A DNA stretch of 64,000 bases. It comes from Lumbricus terrestris. Lineage: Eukaryota; Annelida; Clitellata; Crassiclitellata; Lumbricidae. The first letter of the stretch is position 1. Each line of letters starts with the position of its first letter. The notes beneath the pieces were generated by a model. That model had not been told where the DNA came from. It saw nothing but the letters and a program-made list of their open reading frames with translations, and did no database searches. This document shows, in pieces, positions 55,813 through 64,000 of this stretch. A program made the translations under genes and the position numbers. The DNA lies in NCBI GenBank assembly GCA_949752735.1, contig OX457036.1, positions 10,728,609 to 10,792,608 on the forward strand, read 5' to 3'.

Positions 55813-56092
55813 CAAGGTCGTAGCCAGGATTTTATTTTGAGGTGTTCACTCGACCTTGAGCAAGTCGATAAGCAATTGATTCAATTCAACGGACAAAGGG
55901 GTTTGAAGGATGATTTAATTTATTGTAAAATGTAACGTGTATAAATTTTTTAATAAGAGCTTGAAAATGAAATTCTCTTAGTCTTTACATCATGATTGTG
56001 TTGACAAATGCATTGTTTCATGTAAGCATTATTTAATTGGGGGGGGGAGGGGGTTTGCTCAAACACCCAAAATACCCCTAGCTACGGCCTGG
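55813..56092. mobile_element. hAT-type MITE, about 280 bp
   Basis: Ends CAAGGTCGTAGCCAGG and CCTAGCTACGGCCTG, same family as 44220-44506. The flanks GAAGGAAC agree (55805-55812, 56093-56100), with one base of uncertainty at the right border. Confidence 0.88.
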
Positions 56093-56100
56093 GAAGGAAC

Positions 56101-56599
56101 AGTGCTTAGGCCTAATCGCAGAAAAAGAAGTGCCTGGACACCACTTACCAAGCCAGACTGTTCTGGCCTAGTAAGTGGCAAGACGGCGCTCAGATGTAAA
56201 AAGAAGTTCCTGAACAGTGAACAATGTCGATGACAGTCCAGTCACACTTGAAACCCTGGGAAGGACCATACGAGAGGGCATAGATATCGATGAGAAACTG
56301 TGAGTGAAGAACTTCTCAAGGTTCCGATCAAGTGATTATACGTGGAGATGCGAATCCGTTCTCTCCGCGATATAGGTCGAGATCGCTAAACAGTCGATTG
56401 TGTAATTATATTATACCGTTCCACAGTTTGATCTTGAAATGCCCAATGGCAAATTACATTATGGGAACCTTTGATAAACTCAGTTAGACTACTATTCAAA
56501 GAACGCTGTATCACTGTATCAACGTACCACCATAAAATTATTTATAACGCTAAAAGCCAAATAAAACTTGGAATAAATTTGGACTGCACGGACATAGGT
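56101..56599. other. Anonymous sequence
   Basis: Nothing recognised. Confidence 0.5.
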
Positions 56600-56915
56600 C
56601 TACATGTAGGCGTAGGAGGCGGGGGTCCAGAGGCAAATGCCCACAAATTTCTGGCAAATGTGTTTTTCGGGCAAAATAGGCATGGGCGGACAAACTTTTT
56701 TCAGTCAAACAGGCATGGGAGGATTTTTCGGGTACACAGAGGTGAAACAGCTGTATTTTCTGAAGATTTGTACGAAATGACTAAAAAAAGGTCACAAGAA
56801 AATTTGGTCGATGAAAAAAAAGATGTCGGCGACTCGCGGTCCACTAAAAAATCGAAAGTACACTTTTCGGGCAAAAGTAAAATCTTTGCTCCCCCACTGC
56901 CGAAATGTCCCATAC
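56600..56915. repeat. Core-bearing repeat of uncertain limits
   Basis: GGCGGGGGTCC at the left and CTCCCCCACTGCCG at the right are loosely inverted. The centre has GACTAAAAAAAGGTCACAAG. No target duplication found. Confidence 0.5.
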
Positions 56916-56942
56916 ACCTATGCGCACGGGAAATTTGTGTAC

Positions 56943-57133
56943 GTATGTGCAGTTGATAGTGCCCCTTGAAGATCTACTCAGAAGCGCCCCTGACTACAGC
57001 GCAGACACTGAATCTGAGTTTCACGCCGAAGCGCCGGAGCAATTGCGAGTGAAGGACTTGCTCAAGGTCCGTAGCCTATACGAGGCGGCTTGAGGTGGAT
57101 TCGAACCTGCAACCCTCCGGCTGCAACTTGCAT
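56943..57133 (-). mobile_element. SINE family 1, reverse strand
   Basis: The reverse complement has GGTTCGAATCCACC, GGACCTTGAGCAAGTCC, CGGCGTGAAACTCAG and a tail with CTTCTGAGTAG and AAGGGGCACTAT. Confidence 0.85.
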
Positions 57134-57174
57134 GGTAACGCGCGTTACGAGCACAATCTGTTACCAGTAATTTA

Positions 57175-57175
57175 C

Positions 57176-57257
<82 letters not shown>

Positions 57258-57260
57258 GTA

Positions 57261-57293
<33 letters not shown>
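57175..57293. repeat. (TAA)n microsatellite
   Basis: About 120 bp of TAA with a few TAG. It is joined to the 3' end of the reverse SINE family 2 copy, whose tail type it matches. Confidence 0.97.
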
Positions 57294-57295
<2 letters not shown>

Positions 57296-57509
57296 TTTCT
57301 TTAATTCAACGCCTGCAAACGCACTGCGCTTTACATTTGCAAGTTATGCAGTAATCTTTAATTAACATCAAACTGAACAGACGGCCTGCAATACACGGCG
57401 CTAATAGCAGCGTATACAAAGCATGTCCGCCCAACTGGAGCTAGAACTCGCTACCTCTCGCTTTCTACGCCAGCGTGTTATCCATTACTCTGCCCGTCTA
57501 CCGGGTCCC
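57294..57509 (-). mobile_element. SINE family 2, reverse strand
   Basis: The reverse complement starts GGGACCCGGTAGACGGGCAG, has a B box like GAGTTCTAGCTCC, then GCGCCGTGTATTGCAGG and AAAGCGCAGTGCGTTTGC, as in the 24232 copy. Confidence 0.82.
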
Positions 57510-57923
57510 AGATAGACAACTTTTCTTCCGAGCCTACGATATTCATGCCTACTCAAGAAAAAGTTATAATTTGTATCAGGGCCGTAGCAACAAAGAACGT
57601 GGCTCCCTTCCGAGCATGATGTCCGGGGCGGCGGGGCCACTTAGATCTACAATGCAGAAACTGGTATGCGATGTACGTAATTCTGTAACGTGCTTATTCT
57701 AAGTATTTTCGTTTCGTTAGTATTATTACTAAGCCCTAAATCTGATTATTATTTAGTATCTAAGAACTTTTCTAGAATTGGCATCAATTTAAAGTGCCCT
57801 TATCCAGTACTGCACATCTGAAAACTCTGCTACATTTTCAGTGGTCAAAATTTGACTCTTAGGACCCCTTACAATGAGAAACTGGATGCAGATTATGCGG
57901 TATTTATATTTGTAGGCCTACAA
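57510..57923. other. Anonymous sequence
   Basis: Nothing recognised. Confidence 0.5.
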
Positions 57924-57931
57924 CATACAAT

Positions 57932-58382
57932 CATAGGCGGAGACTTGGGCGGAGACTTGCGGGGGACGAAAATGCGGTCGAACGAAACAAAATTTTCACA
58001 TTTTTTGTCGGCAAAAATTTCTGACGATCTTTTTTTAGTCGTCCGTTCGAAAAGTCGAAGGAAATCTTAAATTATTTTCGCTGCCGAAAAAGTTGATGAC
58101 TTTTTTAAAGTCGTCCGTCCGAAATGTCGAAGGAAAATTCTAATTTTCCCTGGCGAAAGTTGACTTTTTTAGTTATCACCTCGTCTCGTCGTTTGTTGTG
58201 TTCAATTGTAATGGCAATTTCTATGGCGCCATAACACACCGTGTGTTTCTTCGTGAAGTGTGTGCACGATGACCTAACATGCACTTACCGATTACAGATT
58301 GTTTGGGGGACAAATGCATGTGCCGTCCCCCACCACATTTTTAGGGGGGCCGTCCCCCTGCCCCCCTAAGTCTCCGCCCATG
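57932..58382. mobile_element. MITE of the GGCGGAGAC family, 451 bp
   Basis: Ends CATAGGCGGAGACTTGG and CTAAGTCTCCGCCCATG. Flanks CATACAAT and TATACAAT match 7 of 8. The interior contains several core blocks and GACAAATGCATGTGCCGTCC, shared with 12113 and 61424. Confidence 0.88.
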
Positions 58383-58390
58383 TATACAAT

Positions 58391-60087
58391 GCTCATCTAA
58401 CGTATACATAGGTCTACAGTGTGCATGCATTCAGTATTTACCTGCTGCTGGAGTCTTTCCGACAGTGCTTCCGAACATGGATTGAGCAATAGCGTCAATA
58501 AATGTCACTTTCCTACATAGTTGCACCTTATATTTTTTGCAACTTTCCGGGGCCCCCTTCCTTGCGGGGCCCCCTCCAGTCGGGGGGTACGTAGGGCGGT
58601 CGCAACGCCTCTGATTTGTATCGACAACCTTTTGCTGATACAAAGTTACAAAAACTCGGCTGTTCTCTATCATATATCCAGGAGTGAATGCTTGGAGCAG
58701 CCCGTATCTATCTTAGTCAATTAATATGCCTTCATATCTAAACATGCAAGAATTAGTTAAGTTGCATCATCTACCTTCTATCGATAAGTTTTTTTCTGAT
58801 TATATTTCTTCTCCTGTAATTTAGAGCGAACTGTCATGCGCTATTGTGTTTTCATTTTATTTTACAAGATTACTAGGTAGACTCATTATATTATCCATTC
58901 CATCTGGGCGTTACCTTGATAACCACAAATAATGTTAATCATTATGTTCACTACCGTTGTATTATGTGGGTTCAGGAATAAATCGAGTTGAACTGAATTT
59001 CAGAATAAATACATGCACGCATAGGCCTACATGCACATATACATAGGCCTACACACGTACAATCGTGCATGCATGCATACGTGTACGTATACGTGCATAC
59101 ATGCACGCATGCATACACGCATAGGCTACATATAGACTACATTCCGTAGTCTTGACCTATACCTATCTACATGATGAAATTGTATATAGCGGTTGCGACG
59201 AACTGATCCAAGTATAGGCCTAGATAAGTCTAAGCCTAGGCCTAGATAAGAGATCGCCTTCAGATTATTCAATTCTGAATCTTGTAATAATAATGATCAT
59301 CAACGTCGGTTTTTGACCCTTTTCGATTATGCTCGACCTGCCAACAATTATATTATACGCCGCTCTGCCCGTCACTGGCTGCATGCTATCTAGGATTTTG
59401 AATGCACGACTTGTTGGCTCATTAATTAATTGTGATTGCAATCAGGAGTCGAAGTGCAACATGAAGTCTCTGGGTGGAGACAAGTCCTTGCATACATTGG
59501 TGCATTGTATGTAGGCCCAGTAGATATTTTGACTTGTTGCAACCAGTGTTATACGATGACTAAGGAATTTTTGGAAACAAATAACCTTCGCCGGACTATT
59601 CGGCCCATAGACGAATTCATTCTTGTAACAACTGCGGCTTTGATGGAGTTTAGTAAAGAATTTTCCAGTAGGAGCCCATCCTTATAATTATTATCACGGC
59701 AATTTACGTGAAAAAAAATCGTATGCTCAGCTCCCCATCCTACCGCTGCAACTCGTACATTTTGTGGATGAATGGGGGGGTCATAAACTCTCTTCAGTCC
59801 TTGTGAGAGAATTAAACAGGAAAATTCATCTGATAAAATTGTTGGTACTAGTCGTACGATTGCGTGATGATTGTAATCGCTTATAGTATGATTTTCATTC
59901 AAAACTTAATTAGACCGACCTAACTTTTTTCCATCGGTTATTCAAGTTCATTTCGTGTGCGCATTAATTGTCTAGTTAATAGCTGACAAGTTTTTGTTCT
60001 GTAGAAATTATTATTCTCTCAACTCTGTTTATTCTAAACTAGACTTTCAGTGATATCACGATTACCTTCTTATCACTGTTTTATTCA
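58391..60087. other. Anonymous sequence with small repeats
   Basis: A GGGGCCCC-rich fragment, probably a transposon end, is at 58545-58612. A TGCATGCA/CATACG-rich run is at 59010-59125. Reading frames at 59329-59902 have no recognisable domain. Confidence 0.5.
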
Positions 60088-60095
60088 ATGATTCT

Positions 60096-60299
60096 CAGGG
60101 CCGGATTAAGGCATGTTCAACATGTTCGGCCGAACAGGGCCCCACACTTTAGAAAGTCATCAGCTTTTTGGGAGGAAAATAATCGGTAGCCTATATTCTA
60201 CGAAATTTTCGACCAAACGACTAAAAAAAGTCATCAGAATTTTCGGCCAAAGATCCGCAAAAAATTTCCAGGGTCCCCACATTTCTTAATCCGGCCCTG
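60096..60299. mobile_element. hAT-type MITE, 204 bp
   Basis: Ends CAGGGCCGGATTAAGG and CTTAATCCGGCCCTG are flanked by an exact duplication ATGATTCT (60088-60095, 60300-60307). The interior has GACTAAAAAAAGTCATCAGA, the shared core. Confidence 0.94.
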
Positions 60300-60307
60300 A
60301 TGATTCT

Positions 60308-61234
60308 ATAGGGTGACACTTGCCATAGCATGGCTTAGGCCCTTAAAGAAACTCCTTTTTAGCCAGCGCCGCATTCTGGCCTATTGCATTTGTCAAAACC
60401 GTTTTGTGTTTTGGTTTAAATGGATTTTCCGCTATCAGCTGAAAAATAATTTAGGTTATTTAGTAAGGCATAAATTAGCCTACAAACTTTGTACAACTAG
60501 CCAGTCGTCTGGCCTCTAAAAGTTGCCGGTCCCCTGGCATTCCCCTCTGGGTGGGGACTGGGCTTAACCGGAACGGGTTATATAGGTGACAAGTGATAAG
60601 ATTCGATCATATTGGATATTCCTGCAACTTAAGCACTGTTGTAAATCATTGTCACGAGGCGCAACACTGCCATAGCAATCGAGAATAATCTCTGCGTTAA
60701 ATCGATCAAAGCCGTCTATTAGCCATGGATGGGCGTTTTGACCTTCAAAACCTTTTAAATCAATCATTAAAAGTCAGTATCTCAGACCTTGTCTTGATGG
60801 AGCATAAATAACAAGGAAGCCTCAAGCTAATGGTTTTGGCGTTGGCGTTCCACAAGTAGACGCCTTGTGGATTGAGTTGACTTACTTGACTTATGGCTTT
60901 GAAGATGCTTTTGCACGTCTCCACTTCTCTCTTTCTTGTGAATTAGACACTAGAAGTTACTGACTACGATCACAGTCAGACCAGATTTATAAAGCGTTAC
61001 TTCGATGCTAATCGAAGGGCACCAACTTATTCATGAGTGCTGCATGTTATTGGATAAGTTGTTCAGATGTTGGTGTCCAGTAGTAGTCCGAGTCTGGAGA
61101 CCAGAACGAGAGAGTAATGGCTGTTAAGGCGAGTTTCGTTGAGATCGAGAAAGCACACATGCTGTCAATTACCAGTAGGCTAATTAGCTAGCTGCAGATT
61201 GTAACGATTACCTTTATTATTTTTATATCTCGAA
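60308..61234. other. Anonymous sequence
   Basis: A GGCCTCTAAAAGTTGCCGG fragment at 60510-60570 resembles the GGGCCC-type element ends at 34.6 kb. Otherwise nothing recognised. Confidence 0.5.
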
Positions 61235-61421
61235 TTTGATATAGCGCTCCTTCAAGTTATCTATTTAGAGGCGCTCCCGACTACAGCGCGGACACTGCAT
61301 CGGAGTTTCACGCCGAAGCGCACGAGCATTTGCAAGTGAGGGACTTGCTCAAGGTACGACGCGGCGACTTGAGGTGGATTCGAATCTGGAACCTGCGGCT
61401 CTAAGGCGCCGAACCCACCAC
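61235..61421 (-). mobile_element. SINE family 1, reverse strand
   Basis: The reverse complement shows GATTCGAATCCACC (B box), ACCTTGAGCAAGTCC, TTCGGCGTGAAACTCCG and the tail CGCCTCTAAATAG...GGAGCGCTATATC. Confidence 0.85.
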
Positions 61422-61423
61422 TA

Positions 61424-61713
61424 GGGGGGAAAGGGGGGACGGTCCCCCCAATGAAAGTGTTGGGGGACGGCCCATGCATTTGTCCCCCCCCCAATCGTTG
61501 AGCGTCAAGACTTTTTTGGCGGCGAAAATAGAAAATTTCTTCGAGATTTGGCCGAATGACTAAAAAAAAGGTCATCAACTTTTTTGGCGGCGAAAATAGA
61601 AAATTTCGTCGAGATTCATTTTTTTCGAGATTTCGCTGGTCGTCAGAAATTTTTCGGAAAATCTCGCGTCTTTCCGTCCCCCTTCAATTCTCGGCCCAGG
61701 TCTCCGCCTATGC
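61424..61713 (-). mobile_element. MITE of the GGCGGAGAC family, truncated
   Basis: The right side ends CCCAGGTCTCCGCCTATG. The interior has GACAAATGCATGGGCCGTCC in reverse and two core blocks with TCATCAACTTTTTTGG. The left end is lost against the SINE. Confidence 0.75.
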
Positions 61714-62239
61714 AATGAACAGTTCGTAAACCCGACCATGGTTCAAGCACATTACTGGCATGTATCGCCTCCAGTAATTGGAATGATCGGAGGTTTTTTT
61801 CGCAAGAAAGTAATGGCTTCCTATAGTTCCTACAGTGACTGCATTTTAGACGGTCCTTCACGCTTTAAATAACAGATACTAAATTAAATCGAATTCAAGC
61901 GACATTAGCTTTAGACTTCCTTGCTATTTATGCCCCATCAAAGCAAGGTCTGATATACTGACTTTTTATGACTGATCGAGGTTGATTCACGGAGATTAAT
62001 CAATTTCATTTTATCTGATAGCCTACCGTCCCTAAAAGAATTATCAGAACATCCGTCAGAAACGTGTGCGTTTTTATTTTATCAGCTAGACACAGCGTCA
62101 TCGTCGATCCAAATATCTACGCATACATTATCAGTCAAAAATGTTTAATTGGTCTAACAGATTTCGTGCAGGCAAAGTTTCAATGTATCAATAAAAATGC
62201 CATCTACTGTCATCTAGCCTACTTCAGTAGTGACGTGTA
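61714..62239. other. Anonymous sequence
   Basis: Nothing recognised. Confidence 0.5.
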
Positions 62240-62660
62240 AGCAAGTTATCGCTGTTACCTTGTTTCAAATGTTTCCACGCTTACCTTTTGCTCAAATCCA
62301 TCGCTCTTACCTTTATACTTTTTTTGCTTCCAACAATCTAAGAATGTTTGAATTTATGCAAGAAGGTTATCGACGCTAGTTATACCTTTTGTTTAAATAA
62401 CATATCCCTGAAGGTTATCGCCGTTACCTTTAAACGTTTGAATTAATATAGTCACGAAGATTACTGCTTCACCTTTTACTTTTTAAAATCTATCCACAAA
62501 GATTATCGCCGTTACCTTTCACCTATCCTAAATCTGCTCTTGGTTGTTATCGTTGTTACCTTCATCTAATGTTAATCAGGTTATTGTCCATCACTTATAC
62601 CTTCTATGTAATTCTACCAACGACGATTATCACCATTTATCGTTACCTTTGTACAAATCT
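62240..62660. repeat. Degenerate GTTATCGCCGTTACC tandem repeat
   Basis: About eight diverged units of roughly 45-60 bp, each with a (G/A)(G/A)TTATCGC.GTTACCTTT motif (for example at 62246, 62412, 62498, 62545, 62625). Confidence 0.7.
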
Positions 62661-63877
62661 GCTCTCGAAACTTATTCGCCCGGTATATCTTCATTTGATT
62701 TACAAATCTGTCCTTCAGAATTTCGATCAGGTAGCGTACACGGCGACCATTTTGTCTGTGTTTCCTGGACACGCCACAAATTCTGGATACGCCATTGGAC
62801 GGTCCTACTCAGATAATGGTGCTGTTCAAAGCGACCGACGCCCAACTTTTCGGCCAGCCTGGAATAGAGATTGCTCTGTGACGTATGAGGCACGGACGAA
62901 CACGCAGCATTTCAACGCCGGTCCAGAGTTCATGGCCCGAAACGGTCTCGTCTGAAACAATGGGTTCAATAATTAATTAGCGATTCACTGAACGCTGGAT
63001 TTTGTGGTCTTATCTGTCGAGTACAAAAGACTGTTGGTTGGCAGTTGATGGGCGAACGGTGGCAGCGTCGGTCGAACATCTAGGCTTCGTTTGGTACGAG
63101 CCCCTGTGTATGCTTGATCCAGCGTGACTTCGGGACTCGATACTATTTAGAAATCTTCTTCCATGGATGACAGCTGCAGACATTCTGCAGTCTCTCGTCA
63201 ACTTTAGAAGATTTCCTAAAAGAGACTTCGTTGGAAAAATCCTCTTTTCCTCACCGGGTTTCGTCCGCGAAACTAAAAAGTTTCAGTTTAGCAAAAAAGA
63301 GGAACATTCTGACAAATCGAAGCACAAGAAGCTAGTAAAATGGTAAGTTTGATTGGAGTTTTAAACGTTTAGAAAACCCGCAATAAGCACACTGTCAAGA
63401 TGACTTCTTGGATTATCGTCGAAACAAACTGTCAAGAGCTCCCTTAATGTTGAGCATAATAAACAGAAAGAGGCTTAACGAAACAAAACGTTGCCAAAGC
63501 ACCCTGAATGGTTGATGGTTCTCTGCCCGAAGGCAGCTTCATTGGCTTTGCGGCCGTGGGGCGCAAAGATATTTCTAAATTGTTGCAAGCGATTCAATCT
63601 TGTGATAATCTCGCAATTCCTTGAACTACAATATTATCAACTTGCCATCTTCATAACACACTGTTGACCATTTACAAATAGCAGACTTCGTGTATGGTAA
63701 ATTTATGGTTTTTATGAGATGCTGACGTATGAAATTTCAAATTTGGAATTCTTCAGAACTGAGCCGTAATGTTTGTACCCACATTGGCATACATGTAAAT
63801 ACTATATGAGCACACATACACAATCACACAATGTACATATACGTACACAGAGGTGTACACGTATAATATAATATGCG

Positions 63878-63914
<37 letters not shown>

Positions 63915-64000
63915 ATCTGACTAACTGACTGATTGGATAAATGTTTGATTCAGTGATGCATTTGTGCTTGGTGTATGCTTTACACATACAGGCCAGGATG
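62661..64000. other. Mostly anonymous; possible leader exon and a TTGA repeat
   Basis: A GGATACGCCATTG fragment near 62780 looks like a MITE end. A strong donor GTAAGT at 63343 directly follows an ATG (63340-63342), so a short first exon is conceivable. A perfect (TTGA)n run lies at 63880-63914. No gene was recognised. Confidence 0.4.

Noticed and set aside
59549..59902. 117-codon reverse frame with a faint SDEF...RVYDPP similarity to Tc1/mariner transposases
   Set aside because: Too weak: no second catalytic motif, no inverted repeats around it, no support from neighbours.

Overview
This is eukaryotic, non-coding-rich DNA from an animal genome. Genes have introns with GT/AG borders in matching phase, and there are tRNA-derived SINEs, LINE tails, hAT-type MITEs with 8-bp target duplications, Helitron-like ends, a complete LTR retrotransposon and long microsatellites. 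The palindrome TAGGCCTA occurs at least 25 times, far above chance. The overall look (C2H2 zinc-finger gene, a C11orf68/BLES03-type gene, this mix of repeats) suits a marine invertebrate, perhaps a deuterostome such as an echinoderm. The sequence alone does not fix the species.

Only three host genes can be supported. (1) 2374-3377 (+): three phase-compatible exons of an AAA+ ATPase fragment carrying Walker B, sensor 1 and the arginine-finger region. Its 5' part is not visible, and the upstream 2.1 kb is a decayed retroelement. (2) 36273-37571 (+): an intact single-exon protein of about 15 C2H2 zinc fingers, with a recent one-finger duplication and two broken fingers. (3) 46307-50243 (-): the last three coding exons of a C11orf68/BLES03-like (UPF0696, DUF1917) gene. 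Splice phases match exactly, one intron carries a 1-kb hAT element, and the C-terminal tail is rich in threonine repeats. The 5' exon(s) of this gene were not found.

Everything else is dominated by mobile DNA. 1-2.1 kb: dead retroelement. 3.4-12.5 kb: SINEs, hAT MITEs and tetranucleotide arrays. 13.4-23.5 kb: palindromic repeats, a foldback mariner-like element, and an 85-bp-type satellite split by a 2.6-kb hAT-ended block that itself holds a Helitron and another MITE. 24.8-31.2 kb: a young LTR retrotransposon whose two 1511-bp LTRs look identical. Its one long ORF joins Gag and protease in frame to the C-terminal end of integrase, with reverse transcriptase, RNase H and the integrase core missing. 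31.3-35.0 kb: nested hAT-type insertions. 38.8-44.2 kb: repeated copies of a 1.4-1.6-kb composite repeat ending in LINE tails. 50-64 kb: SINEs, MITEs, minisatellites and mostly anonymous sequence.

The most unusual items are the in-frame Gag-protease/integrase-tail fusion in a very recent LTR element; a set of hAT-type MITEs with quite different terminal repeats that share one internal core; and the SINE and LINE families that share a 3' tail and appear to have seeded the microsatellites. No bacterial-type features (operons, CRISPR, ribosome binding sites) are present. Strands, exon borders and repeat limits were read by eye.
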